Notes: generated by a model from the letters alone, not told the origin. A stretch of DNA of 64,000 bases from Neocallimastix lanati (nom. inval.) (GCA_016946835.1 JACVTC010000098.1:431501-495500); one strand, 5' to 3'; counted from the first letter of the stretch, positions 36,713 to 51,969 are shown. Made by a program: numbers and translations.

Positions 36713-37831
36713 TGACATACATTAATTTAAATATATATATGTTATTAATAAAAAATATTCAAATAATTATGAAAATTATATATAGTAATATATTTAATAA
36801 TTTACTTCATCATCAACTTCATGTTGTTTTCTTGGAAGACAGTGCATGAATTTCCAATTTGGCTTTGCACCACTTTCTTTAGCTAATTTTTCGGTAACTT
36901 GATAACCAGCAAATTCTTTAATACGTCTTTCTTTCTCACTTTCTTGACCCATACTAATCCAAGTATCGGTAACAATTACATCAGCATCTTTAACAGCAAC
37001 CTTTGGATCATGAGTATAAGACACAGAACCATAATTTGGATTAGTTGCTTTACTATTTTCATTAGCGAATTTTGCAACATCATCTAAAATTTGATATTGT
37101 GGTGGAGTAGCAACAGCTAAATCAATACCAATTCTTGGAAGAGTGACTAACATTGAATTAATAATATTATTAGCATCACCAACCCAAGCAACCTTGAAAT
37201 TCTTGAACATTGGAAGTGGAAGATCTCCACTTGGAATAGATTGATAATTTGGCATGAAATGTTCATACATAGTAACAATATCAGCAAGAATTTGAAGTGG
37301 GTGGAATTTAGCAGTTAAAGCATTAATAACTGGAACTGAGGAATATTTAGATAAAACCTTTTTATAAATTAATTATAAATGTTAGCTATTTTATATAATA
37401 ATCTTCTGAATATTAATTCAAATAAATAAATATATAATAATATTTTTATGAACTGATATAATTTTTATGAAACTTACTTCAATTTCTTCATGGCCACCAA
37501 GACGAGCAAGGATACAATCAACCATTGAACTAACAACAATAGAGGTATCCTTCCATGGTTCACCACCACCAACTTGAATATCATCCTTACCTAAAAACAT
37601 TGGATGACCACCATAACAAGCCCATCCTGATTCAGAAGATACTCTAGTTCTAGTGGATCTCTTTGTGAAGAACATACCTAAAGTCTTTCCACTAAAATAT
37701 TGTGGAAGCTTATTTCCTTTCTTCAATTCACTCTTGATTTCCATGGAACGTTTAATTAACCATAAAACTTGTTTTGGAGTGAAATCAGCTAAAGTAATAA
37801 AATGTTTAACATTTTCAAATGAAACGTCCAT
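36516..37831 (-). CDS. Ornithine carbamoyltransferase, 3 exons
   Basis: Exons (minus): 37831-37478, 37357-36806, 36620-36516, in phase, 336 residues, normal length. It makes citrulline from ornithine and carbamoyl phosphate in arginine synthesis. Carbamoyl-phosphate motif STRTR at 59-63, HPLQ at 137-140, the ornithine-site SMG loop at 253-255 (DTWISMGQE), and the catalytic HCLPR at 290-294 are all present. The N-terminus (MDVSFENVKHFITLAD) goes straight into the enzyme fold with no basic presequence, although fungal OTC is usually organellar and reported hydrogenosomal in anaerobic fungi. Intron 2 contains a TAA microsatellite. Donors are GTAAGT and GTAAAT. Confidence 0.95.
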
Positions 37832-39903
37832 GTTGTTTATATTTATTATTTAAAATCTAATTATTTAATTAAATACATATATAAAAATTGGAAATCATAT
37901 TTAAAGATAAATATTATTAATAAAATCTAATAAGATATAAATGTGAAATATAAATTGGATGAATATAATAACTTTTTTTTTTACTTTATTTATTTATTTT
38001 TTTTTAAAAAAAAAATAAAAAATAAAAAAAATTTTAAACAATATATTTCTTTTTTCAAAAAAAAAAAAAAAAAAAAAAAAAAGTTTTTGATTTTATAGTT
38101 CTTTTATTATTAATAATATTTAAATTTTACTGAAATTTAATTAATGTTCATATTTTTTTTTTCTGAAATAATTCTATTTCAAAATTTTGAATTAAATTGA
38201 AAGTGAAATATTTATATGTATATAACTAATAATTATATTTTACTTTATATTTATCCCCCCAAAAAACATATATAAAGAAATAATATAAATTCAAATCTCT
38301 TTATTAAATAAACATAATTTCAATTTTGATAAAGCTATTTTTCTATTTTTTTTTATATTATTCATTTGCGAATTAAATAAAAAGTGGTACATTTTCCTTT
38401 AATTTAATACATTTTATCTTAATACTCTATACACTCAATATATTATATTTTTAAAAAGGATAAAAAAAAAAAATTACTTCAATGAGTCAATTCTTATTTA
38501 ATAAAGAAAAAAACTTTTTAAATTATAATGGTTATAAAAAAAAATAATTCTTTAATTAAAAATTTAATTCGAAAAAAAAATATATTAAATAGAATTATTT
38601 ATATGTATGTATTCATAAAGATTTATAATTAATTAGATATATATTATATTATTTATAATATACAAAAAAAAAAAAAAAACTTTTGCCAAATTTAGTATAA
38701 AAAAAAAAACGTACTAATAATTTTAATTTAAAATATATATTCTATATAATATTGAATATATAATGTCAATGTACTTATTTTTATAAAAAAAAATTTATAT
38801 AAAATATATGTGTATGAAGTTTTGAAATTATTAGTTTAAATATATATATATATAAATTTATATTTGAAAGTTTGTTATAATATATTAATATTGATTTTAT
38901 TTTAAAATTAATTATATAAATATAAGAGAAGAAAAATAAAAAACTAAAGACAAACAATATTCAATAATAAAAAAGAAAAGGTGTAGATATTATAATATTA
39001 TTTATTTATTTATTTATTTTTTTTTATTTTTTTTTTTATATATATATAAAGAATTTATATATTTTATTTCTTATTAATATACTTTTATTTTATTTATTTA
39101 TTAAAGAGTGATTTTTGATTAAATGTGTTATGTTTTAATTTAATTAAAATGTAATTTATAAAATAAAAATAAAACATTTACATACAATTCTGATAAAATA
39201 AGCCACAGATTTTACTTATTTACTTCAACTATTAATTAAAAATAATTTAATAAAAAATACAAAGTTAAACTTTATTTTTAACAGAAATAAACATTTATTT
39301 AATTAAAATTGATCTATTTATTTCTATCTATTTTATAATTCTTTAATTTTATTTATGAAACAATTATATGAAAATTAATAAATCAAGTTAGAATAAATAG
39401 AAACAATGATAATAATAAAAAGAAGAATTATATTTAAATAAAAAAAAAAAAATTTATTAACACATATTTAAGTAGCATTTTGTAATAATAATATTGATAT
39501 AATAAATTTATTGAATTAGTACAATTTTTTATAATAATAATCTTTTATTTATGTAATAAAAATAAAAATAAAATTATTTAATATTTTTTCTAACTTCAAA
39601 TCAATTAGATTAGTATTTAAATGATTGATTGTTTAAAATAAAAATTAAGTCTATATAATATAAAACCTTATAATCATAAAGATATCTATTACTATTATGT
39701 TATTTATTATTACTTTTTAATCTTTTTAATTCTTATTTTATTTAATTTTAATTTTAATTTTATTTTATTTTATTTTATTTTATTTTTATTTTATCTTATT
39801 TTATTTATCTAATTTTAGTTTTATTATTTTTATTTCTATTATATTTTTATTTTTATTTTAGTATTTTTTTTTTTTTTTTTTTTTATTTCTTTACAAATAT
39901 AAT
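37832..39903. other. AT-rich intergenic region
   Basis: Between the OTC start and the TPR gene stop. A and T runs, a TTTTA array near 39760-39800, and the left arm of a long inverted repeat (38859-39024). No coding potential seen in about 2 kb. Confidence 0.6.
38859..39024 (+). repeat. Left arm of a ~165-bp inverted repeat
   Basis: It reads as the reverse complement of 50065-50226 with a single difference seen by eye (AATAAAAAACT against AATAAATAACT). The arms bracket 11 kb carrying the TPR and 5-phosphatase genes. Confidence 0.8.
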
Positions 39904-42814
39904 TTATTCATTTAATGTTTTAAATGCATCACGAACTAATTTAAATGTATTTCCATAGATAAAACTTAAAAGAGCAGAATAATTTCTTACTATGAAGAAA
40001 ATAATAAAGAAAAGAAGACTATTTTCTATAACACGGTAGGCACGAGTTTTTTGAATAGCTTTAAACTTCCGTTTAAATTCACTATCTGGTTTTTTGTTTT
40101 TATTTGGATTTAATGGAATAGGTTCAACCTTTATTTCCTTTCTTTTCTTAACATTTCTCTTTTTAAGTTTATTATCACTTTGATTATTATTTTGACCAAC
40201 ATCATTTTTATCTTTATTATTATCATCTAATGAGGTCATTTCTTTATCAAGATCAATGCTAGAAGATGATGATGAATTGGATAAAGTTGTTTTTGAACTA
40301 GATTTCTGGTTTTGTTTTGGCTTCGATTTTAGTTTATTGCTATTTATTTTATGTTTAAGTTCATATTGTATTTTTTCACCTTCCATATAGCTTTCTAAAA
40401 ATTCATTATATAAGTATTCTTTGTCAAAAGTATATAAAGTAACGACTTGACTCATATTAACAACATTATCTTTTTTACTTTGTTCATATATATTTTTTTG
40501 TTGCTCAATATTCATTCTCATGAGATCTTTAAAAGACTGAAGGCCACCAAAGATATTTGTAGTTTCAGAATAAACATCAATAATTAATTTTTCTTCTTTA
40601 GATATAAATGCTCCATAAATTGGATTATTTGGTATACCAGAAACATCTCTTGGGTTCTCTGGATATGAAAAAGTAATGACTAAATTCCAATCATTTATAT
40701 CTGGATAAGCCAATTTAACTAGTGTCAAGAAATATGAAAATGAAATTAAAGTATCAGATTTTAAAACATAGTCATAAACAGTCATTTCTTTATTTTCACT
40801 ATGTTCTTTTTTATATATAGCTTCATAATTATCATCCTAAATTGTTTAAATATTACATATGACATTTATTAACATAAATATAAAATAATATTTAATATTT
40901 TATTAGTATTATTAATTATTAATACTATTTATTATTAATACTATTTATTATTTATTATTTATTATTTATTTATTTATTTTTCTCTATATCGTTTATTAAT
41001 ATTTATTATTTACTATTTACTATTTATTATTTATTATTTATTATTTATTATAAATAAATAAATAAATAATATTTACCTTTGATGATAAAAATTCTTTTAG
41101 ATTAGTATTCATCTTATAATCAGAGTACTTTGTTTTAACTGCATTTTCGACTGATTTTTTAAAATCAATCTTATCAAATTGTTCAATAAATTTATCTTTA
41201 TATTCATTATATGGAATAAAGGTAATACTTTTGAAATTTTCAATATACCATGTTAAAACATCCTATTAGAATAGTAAAATTATTAAATAATTTTTTTTTT
41301 TTTTTTAATGTAACAATTATATTTAAATTAAAATTCTTATTTATATATTAATGTATTTACCCATGAACGACTTTGAACTTCCATTAATATACCCATAACT
41401 CTTTTATTAAAACCACCTGCTTTTGGACCATTTTGACACAATTCCGAAGTTTTCATATATAATTTTTTCATTTCAACATCATCTGGAGCTAATTCAAGAC
41501 CTTTAATAAAACAATTCATAGAATCCAAATATTCGCCTTTTTTTAATAATACCATACCTTTTTTAAAAGATAAATAAAATGTATATATAATATGTTAATT
41601 AAAAATAAATAATTATAGATACATATATATAAAATATTTATAAAGGTATACAAAATTTTTAATAATATATAATATAATATAATATTATTTACCCTTCTTA
41701 AAATAACCCTTCGGCCAATCTGGATTTAATCTGATACATTCATTTGCATAAAACTCTGCTTCATCCATTTCATTATTTTTATAATGAATAGTACAGATAT
41801 TACCACATATAATTTCACTAGTTGGATCGATTTTAAGAGCCTCTTTATATTTTTCCATTGCTTTTTCTGTATCACCCATTTCAAAAAATTTATTACCTTC
41901 CATTCTAATATCTTGAGCTTTACTAACATCCATTGCATTTGCTTGAGCAACTTTAGATGCTTGCTTTTGATATTTATTAAAACTATCCTCATCACCTAAT
42001 TGTCTATAGGCTAAGTTTAAATAATAATTATTAAAAATTTATATGATATATATTAATATATTAATATAAAATATATATATATATATTATTTTTCATTAAT
42101 ATTATACCTCTCGCAATATGAAAATTAGCAGCCGAATGTGTAGTGTAACATCCACTTCCACTTACTAATTCTAAAATATTGTAAATTTTATTGTAAATTA
42201 ATATAATTAAATAAAAATAAAGAATAATAAGTAAAAAAAAAATATTAACCTTCTGGAAATGGTTGATCTGGAAAGGCCAAAACTTCTTTTGCATCAGCTA
42301 TACATTTTTCAAACTTTTATAATAATTGTTATTATTATTATCGGTGATGTTGTTATGTTATTATTGTTTGTATTGTAATTATTATTGTTGTTGTTATTGT
42401 TATTAATATAATTATTATTTTAGAAATTGTTTAATAAAAATTTTATTCATTATTAATTTGTAAGTAAAGAATATCTAATATATATATATATTCATAAAAT
42501 TTTCTATTTACATATATAATATGTAAAAATTTATATATATATAAAATTATAATCCATTGAAATTTTAAATTAATTAAATTATTACTTCTTTAAGCTCAAA
42601 ATAGCATGTACAACGAGAAAGTAATGGTAAAGCTTTCGACATTTGAGGATATTTATCCATTAATAAAGTAAAAGTTTGAGCGGCAGTTTTATATTCTTTA
42701 CGACTAATAGCCTTATAAAAATAATATTCGAATTGTCGAGATTAAAATATAACGTAAAAAGTTTTATATTCAAAAAAATATATATATATATATAATAACA
42801 TATATATATATATG

Positions 42815-42845
<31 letters not shown>

Positions 42846-43111
42846 TATCATTATTATTATTATTGTTGTTATAATATAATATAAGATAAATATATATATA
42901 TATATAACAAATATTATTTTCATAAAAGAAATAAAATATTAAAATAATTAAATATAATAAATAGTAGTTATTATCAATATTTGAAATAATAAATTGATAA
43001 ATAAATAAATAAAAATTATAATTATTAATTGAAATAATAAGTCGATAAATAAAATGCAATTACAATTTGAGCTCTTGCTAAGATGTTCATTGGTGAATTT
43101 TCCTCGTTCAT
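39904..43111 (-). CDS. TPR-repeat protein with a C-terminal membrane segment, 8 exons, function unknown
   Basis: Exons (minus): 43111-43064, 42711-42586, 42313-42250, 42170-42108, 42010-41693, 41557-41361, 41262-41077, 40836-39904, in phase to 644 residues. The N-terminal ~275 residues are helical repeats; the clearest TPR pair is EGNKFFEMGDTEKAMEKYKEALKIDP and the PKGYFKKGMVLLKKGEYLDSMNCFIKGLELAP region. The middle (about 280-480) matches no family I know. A charged, Ser/Asn-rich linker with KKRNVKKRK follows. Near 600-615 is one hydrophobic helix (LLFFIIFFIVRNYSALLSF), which would make it a tail-anchored or single-pass protein with TPRs in the cytosol. A role as an organelle-membrane chaperone docking protein is possible but only inferred. 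Confidence 0.8.
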
Positions 43112-44407
<1,296 letters not shown>

Positions 44408-44414
<7 letters not shown>

Positions 44415-45702
44415 GAATCAATAGCTCTGCTTTCTATAAGTAAATCAATATTATAATTATAACTTTGAAGTAAAACTTGTGATTGCTCATAATTATATTT
44501 TGCTTTCCTCATAATCCATCTTATTTTTTCTCCATTTACCATATTTTCAAGATATTTACTACATGGTTCATAACAAAGGTTCTTAATCTTTTAAAAAATT
44601 AAAAATATATATATATTAATATTATTAAACATTCAGATATTTAATTATAATAATATATATGTATTACTATAACTTAATAATAAATATATAATCATTTATA
44701 TATACCTGTTGATATTTATTTAAATTCATTTTTTTTATTGAAATTCTAAATGAACTACTAACAGGACGATGATCAGAAGCAGTACATTCATGTCTTTGAT
44801 AATTCAATTGCTGTACTGTACCACGATATAAAATCTATATTATTCATTTATTAAAATTAATTATGAAGTTTTATATTTTAATATTTTAATATTTAATATT
44901 TAATACAAAATATGATAATTTTGATAAAGTAAAATTTAATTTAATAAATTAAATTAAATTTTACTTTATCATATTATACTATTCAATAAATATATATTAA
45001 CACAATATAAAACTTACTCTATCACACCATGAAGGTATTCTTTGTTTTTCCGATGTATCATATTGGTTATAACCAATATCATATTTGAACGTTGGAGCAA
45101 AGTTAATTTTTCCTTCGGTTAAAGGATAAAGTGGAAAACCAGTATCAGTAGAATGAATATTATGGAATTGATCCATTTTAATTAATTCATCAAATCTTTT
45201 TTCATTTGCCATTTTAATAATATCATCTCTAGTCAAATTATTGATTGGATCAATTCTGTAATTCATATCACCTTTAATTTTAAATTTAAATTTATATTAT
45301 ATAAATATATTATAATATAATAAATATTTTTATTTATATTTATTGATTAAATTTTAAATATTAATTTTTATCTATAAATAATAATTTAAAAATTTCATTA
45401 AATTAACAATTACCAAACCAGAAAACATTTTCATAATCCATAATTTGTGAACCATCACCACCATTAACATAACAACATGGTTTATCATGTGGTGGAAATT
45501 TAGTCTCATTCATAATAGTTACAACATCATTATTTCTTGCTACAACTTGATCTTGATGTGCAGCTAAATGTGTATTAATAATACATACAGACGAATCATC
45601 AATTAACATTCTTAAAGCAATTGAACCCTTTATTTTTATTGTTAAAATTAATAATAATTTTTTCGAATTTAATTTATTATAAATATAAATATTAATATTA
45701 TG

Positions 45703-45733
<31 letters not shown>

Positions 45734-48700
45734 TCAAATAATATTAAATTAATAAAAATAAATATTATCATCATATATATATTATTATTTATATGTTTGT
45801 TTGTTTTTACCTTGTTACCATGATAACCTTTTAATCCAGTTTCTACTGTATCTACATTTAAACATGAAATACGATTATTTAAACTTGGTTTAACAAATAC
45901 CGCTAAGAAAAGACCAACCATCTGAGTACAACTTATATTTTCATATTGTTCATTTTGAGAATTTAACAAATTATTTTTTATAGCATCAACCCAGATTTGT
46001 TGTCTATTATCTAACTTATCTTTCTTACTCTTTTTTTTTGCTTTCTTAAAGAAGGATTCTAAAATAGATTAAGATTAAATATATAAATATAATATTTGAT
46101 ATTTAATATTTAATACTTAATATATAACTTTGACGATATATAATAAATTTAAATTATTAATTTAATATATTTTAATATACTTATTTACTTACTTGCATTA
46201 ACTGCTTTACTATTTTATTTGAATAATAATTTATATTAATTTTATATAAATAACAATAATGCATTAATTTCATATTAATAAAGTAATATATTAATTTAAT
46301 TAAATTACAATAAAAACAAAAATAATATATTAGTTTCATATAATTAAATGATAACATAAAATAAATATATCATAAAGTATATAAAGTATATATATATATA
46401 TAAAATACCTTTCAAGATCAACAATTTCTTGTAAACCAACAACAATTATATCCGGAGAATCTAAAACTTTAAACCAATTATCAAAGAATTTTTTGTTGAA
46501 TTCATCACTCAATAATTCTTGCGGTTTTGTTGAATCACAATTATAAGTAGTTACAAATAAAGTAATATCTGATCTTTCTGAATAATATGTTTCTTGATCT
46601 TTTATTAAAGAATCTTTTTAAATAATTAAATAATATATTTAGAATAAATTATTTCATACATTTAATTTATTATAAAATATTGTAAATAATAAATATATAT
46701 AATTTAATTTTTAAGAATTAATAAAGTTAATATATATTATTAATAAAATACATTATTTAATATATTATATACTTACTAATATAATCTTCAGATAAGAAAG
46801 CATCCCAAAAATGAACTTCACCATCTTCTGATAAACTGGAAACTACAGAAAGTGCAGAATTTGCTACTGATGTATATGGTGGAACTAAAGCATATGGATA
46901 GAATGGATCACGAGTTAACTGGACGACACCAGAATGGAAATGTGCTTCGAAATCCTTAATTTTTTTCCATGGTTTAACTGAAGAATCAAAAACACATATT
47001 TTTCCTGTTGATAACCCAACCCAAACATGTTTATCATTAACTGTCAGAATTGAAGTAATATTATAATAGGATACACTAAATACTTCTTTAGCAACAACAT
47101 TATCAATATCCCAGATTGTAATTTTACCATCATCATGACCAGTATATAGTTCACCAGAATTTAATCCAGCTTCCGAAATACATGTAATCCTTCCCATCAA
47201 TACTTTTAAATTGACTGATTTCTTGTTTACAAAATGTGGATATGGACCTAAAACAGTTATTACCTTTTGACTACAAAGCCAAAGTTTTTCTTCCAATATA
47301 TAGGCATTATCAAATTCAGATATATCAGCAAGACTATGTTCAGTAATTGGTGAATCACTTAATTTGAAACTATTATCGGTTTCATTTCTAGTCCAAATAG
47401 CAACAGATTTTTCTGAAACAACCCAAATTTTATTACCACTATAAAATATACCAATAATAGAATAATTAGAAATATTACGAGTGTATTTTATACGAGAAGT
47501 ATTGATATCAATTTCATAAATAGCACCTTTATCTGTACCAGCCCAAACAATATTTCCTTCATCAACTAAATATTGTCCAGGAACAAGCAAAATACTAGTT
47601 ATTTTAATTTTTTCATCTATAGCAACAATATTACTTGGCATACCTGTCTTTGTATTATAAACAGAAAGATTCGAAACACCAGCATATAAATATTGTCCAC
47701 AAAAAGCTATACATTTAGGATGCTTTGGTAATTCTATTTTATTATATCCATCAGCTGTTGGGCATGCTCTATTAGATTTAGTTGTATCGATTTTAATAAC
47801 AGCACGTCTAGAAGCTATTTTTTCACCAGCGGGATAATGACTAGAAACAGTATTACTTGGAAGAATTTTATCATGCTGAGTATTACTTGAATAATAATCA
47901 GAAATAGTATTGTTAGCATAAATACCATCAAGTTGTTTATTATGAAGATTTGGTCGTTCTGGAATTGGTGGTGGTTGTTGTGCTTGAAGAGTAGTCGAAG
48001 AATGTTGTATATTTGAAGCTCTTAATTTTGAAGCAGGAGAAGGTTCCAATATTGGCATTTGCAAACTTTGACGGAATGAATGTGAAGTACTACCTGATAC
48101 TGTCGATGCCTTTGGAATTGGAACAGGTCTTGAAGTCGAATTAGCATATATTTGACTTGATTGTATATCCTTTGGAGACAAAGTATAATTAGATGAAAGA
48201 TAATTAGTATTACTATTAGTTGATTCCTGTGATTGCTCTTCATAATTTGAAATAGATGCAAACTTTGATGTACTTTTATCTTTATTATGTTTAAAATGAC
48301 TTGCTCTAAGTGAAATTCGCTTTTTATCTTTATGAGATTCATGTTTTTTATGCTTATCATGCTTTTTATCATCATTTTTAATCAATGGTGACATACCGGA
48401 TCCCAATTCATCTTCATTCATGGGTGATGGAGATACATCCACAGGTGAAAATGGATTTGAAATTGCAACATCATTATTTTTAGCAATATTTAAATGAAGT
48501 TTCTTAAAATCATTAGATAAGCCAACAGATTGTGGTTCAACATCATTTACACGTTTATTGGTAGGACTAACTGATAAACCTGTAGGATTTAATGTTGGAG
48601 AAAATCTAGGAGAAGTTCTAAGAGCCAATGGTTTATTTGGAACTAATGGTGACACTGATTTATTCATATTGCCTCTTCGAATAGAATTTGAATTTAAATA

Positions 48701-49108
48701 ACTATTTGATACTGGGTTTATTTCATCGGAAGGTGATGGTACAATTTTATTTGAATCAGAAAATGGATTGTCTATATCATCTGTTTTAATATTTTTCGTT
48801 ATTCCATTTGTATGAATTGTAGTATTATTTTTGAAAGAACTACTTATATAACTAGATCGTTTATCTATTTCATTATATGAATTAACTTGTTGAAAAATAG
48901 TTTGGCTTTGCCTTATTTTTGGTGATAATGGTGTTGATCTTAAAGTTGGTGATTTTAAAGCGTTATTCTGATAACTATTTTGGGCTTGTTGCTCAAAAAA
49001 ATGTGAACGTTCCTTTATTGAAATAGGTTTTGTTATTTCTATGGGTGTATTAGTAGAATGATAATCAGAAAATGGATTACTTGGGGAATCTGGTTCGTTT
49101 TTACTCAT
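44408..49108 (-). CDS. WD40-inositol polyphosphate 5-phosphatase, 8 exons
   Basis: Exons (minus): 49108-46777, 46613-46409, 46209-46193 (17 nt), 46058-45811, 45627-45414, 45271-45018, 44834-44706, 44587-44408, in phase to 1192 residues. Residues 1 to ~430 are disordered and hold two NPFSD motifs and one NPFSPVD (EH-domain or Sla1-type endocytic ligands) and a proline stretch (QPPPIPERP). About 440-777 form a WD40-like propeller (for example ITIWDID, WVGLSTGKICVFD, VHFWDAF). From about 795 is the IPPc catalytic domain: VTTYN, VGLQE, WFGDMNYRID at about 1004, PSWCDR ending at 1090, SDHRPV at 1110-1115. It should remove the 5-phosphate from phosphoinositides at membranes. The architecture resembles plant and S. 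pombe WD40 5-phosphatases. Confidence 0.93.
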
Positions 49109-49122
49109 TTTTCTTTTTCAAT

Positions 49123-49165
<43 letters not shown>

Positions 49166-49443
49166 AGTTATTTATTGATATTCTATTATTTTACTTTCAT
49201 TGGTTCTTTTTCAGTCCTTAGTAATTAATTAAATATTATACATTTTAAAGTTTATATCTATCTTATTTAAGAAAATAATATTTTATTAATAACAATTTAA
49301 TATTTATATTTAAACATAAAAAATATTTAAATTAATACATTATTTAAAATCTATAATTTATACTTTAACTATTAATTCACACATTTCGAATTAATTTAAT
49401 CGAAATTTTATATATATATAAAACTTAATATTATACTACTGAG

Positions 49444-49479
<36 letters not shown>

Positions 49480-49955
49480 TATTATTATTATTACCATTAA
49501 TATTATTATTTATTTATTTATTCAAATATTAATCAATATAAAAAATAAAAATTAAAAATAAATATATTTATTAAAGATTATGCATACAAAATATTTATTA
49601 ACCTGTACAATTTATTTTAAAAATGTAAAAATGCACTTACTTAGATTTAAAAATGTTTATATACAAATGTTAAAGTTTAAAAACTATATAAAATACTTAT
49701 TTTTTACTTTTTTGATTTTTTTGATTTGTAAAAGAATTTTAACAATTTATTTATAATTTACTTTTAAATTTTTATTTTTGTTTTTGATTTTGTTACTTTG
49801 TGTTTTTGTTTTTAGTTTTTTTTTTTTTTTTTATTCTGATAAATACTTCTTGATTTTAATAATTTGTGATATTAATATTATATATTAATTTTTAAATTTG
49901 GTAATTTCTCGAATGTTTTTTTTTTTTTTTTTTTTAAATAAATATATATATATAT

Positions 49956-50038
<83 letters not shown>

Positions 50039-50640
50039 TTAAAAAAATAAATATGTAAATATAAAAAAAAAAATAAATAAATAAATAATATTATAATATC
50101 TACACCTTTTCTTTTTTATTATTGAATATTGTTTGTCTTTAGTTATTTATTTTTCTTCTCTTATATTTATATAATTAATTTTAAAATAAAATCAATATTA
50201 ATATATTATAACAAACTTTCAAATATAAAAAGGTGTTTAAAAATAAAAAAAATAAAAAAAAAATACTAGAATAACTCAAAAATTATCATAATCTTATTAA
50301 TATGATTCAATATATTAAATATATGAAAAAATTTTATGTATATCTATGTAATATATTTATACACATATTAATATAAATGGAAATAAATATATTTAATATT
50401 ATATATAAATAATATAAAAATAAAAATATAAAAAAAAACTTTAGAAAATATTTTATAAAATAATCTGCTTATTATTAAAAAAAAAAAAAAAAAAAATCCT
50501 TGGCAAAAAATTTAATACTAAATAAAAAAAATTTTAAATATAGTATAAACATATATTATAAATAACAATACAAGTAAAATAATGAATATTAAATATTAGT
50601 TTAATGTAATAAAATGTAATGTAATAAAATTAAATAACTA
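49109..50640. other. AT-rich intergenic region upstream of the 5-phosphatase
   Basis: A-run directly before the start codon (49129-49162), T-run 49449-49477, TTTA array 49956-50040, and the right inverted-repeat arm. No gene. Confidence 0.6.
50065..50226 (-). repeat. Right arm of the ~165-bp inverted repeat
   Basis: Reverse complement of 38859-39024. The match includes a non-simple core (CTACACCTTTTCTTTTTT and GAATATTGTTTGTCTTTAG), so it is not a low-complexity coincidence. Confidence 0.8.
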
Positions 50641-51486
50641 AGCCATAATATATTAATATAAAACTATTTAATTTATAATTACGTACAAGTAACTCTTTCA
50701 ATGAATTATTACATTTGACATAATTATAAACTCTAAATTCCTAACTCTTAAAAAGATTATTAACAAAGGAATTGTTTTCCGGACACAATATTATATCAAG
50801 AAATATAGATTGGAATTTTTAATTGTGATAAAAGTTCCGACACCCTGACGTTATAATATGTAATTACGAGATTAATTTAATAAAAGTAATATATATTATA
50901 ATATGTAAGCCGTATTATATTAATATAATAACATTTAATTTAGAATGATTTATTGTTAGTAACTCTTTTATCATAAAATATATTAATAAAGTTGACAAAA
51001 TTATAAGACCTAAATTCCTTATTCTTCACGGATTAGTCTTTCTAATTTTTATCCTGGTGGTTAGTACTCGGGGACTAACACACATAAGGTTTCTGGATTG
51101 ACCTTGCCATGCTATCTTAATTTATATGGGATACTATTTCTATATCTCATGTTTTCCCTATAAATGAAGTTTGAAGTTCACTCGCAATGATAAGTATGAT
51201 TTACATATTATTTCGGACTACACTTAGGCCTCTGAATACTTAGGATGAGCAAAGAATATCATAATACATTACATATACTAACAAATCTAGTTAAAGAGGA
51301 ACATGACTATTCATTAATCTTGACTTGATATAAGCCACATTAATGAACATGTGACTATTAAGTGATATACAGAACTTTTATGTACTATTATTTTTACTTA
51401 ATATAATTATATTATTTTCTATTGAAATTAATATTTTCTATCAGAAAAATTAACCAAATCAACCTCCTTCTAATAATTAATAATTA
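50641..51486. repeat. Unclassified repeat region with two diverged direct copies
   Basis: Two related segments begin near 50641 and 50901 (GCC.TA.TATATTAATATAA..CTATTTAATTTA ... GTAACTCTTT ... AAATTCCT). The 51000-51440 part is richer in G and C than the surroundings and non-coding. It may be an old LTR. It is the landing site of the SINE that follows. Confidence 0.4.
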
Positions 51487-51502
51487 CTCGAAGAATAGTT
51501 AT

Positions 51503-51953
51503 AACAAATAACATAGACTTGCACATATGGGTACCCATCTCCCATATGGCCATACAGTTATTAATTAACTGTAAGGTGATGAGTTATTGGCATACTGTAT
51601 CAGCTTCGCCGCTCTCAATCGTCGTTACACACTGCCCGGAGATGCATTCCTAACGTTCCTACATATATCTCTAATGACCACGAGCATCAGAACGGAACCA
51701 TTAACTCCTCCCTAGTGGGTGTAATCATTGGCGATTGGAAATTTTACAATCATCAAGGTCTATGCTTCAATTCAAAGCGTAGTATCAGGGATGGGTGAAA
51801 TAATCATTTGAGGGAAAGCCTTATGGACATCACGTGTGGTCTCATGATATCCCAGGATAGAAACCTCATCCGATTATTTGGTGCCATGCCGAGGATTCGA
51901 ACCCCGCCCTCTACAGTGACCTGTATCGTCCTAACCGACTGGACCAACATGGC
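51503..51953 (-). mobile_element. tRNA-derived SINE, 451 bp, with 16-bp target duplication
   Basis: On the minus strand it begins at 51953 with a tRNA-like head of about 72 nt: acceptor arms GCCATGT and GCATGGC pair, D-arm GTCC/GGAC with A box TGGTCCAGTCGG, and T-arm with perfect B box GGTTCGAATCC. The anticodon arm is degenerate (no normal 7-nt loop with U33), so it is not a working tRNA gene. A unique body of about 380 bp follows, clearly richer in GC than the genome. CTCGAAGAATAGTTAT flanks both ends (51487-51502 and 51954-51969). A duplication and an insert that starts exactly at the tRNA 5' end define a pol III retroposon. Confidence 0.85.
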
Positions 51954-51969
51954 CTCGAAGAATAGTTAT

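Noticed and set aside
51876-51953. A functional tRNA gene on the minus strand
   Set aside because: A and B boxes and the acceptor stem are good, but the anticodon arm lacks a proper 7-nt loop with U33, and the segment is the head of a longer insert with a 16-bp target duplication; called a SINE.
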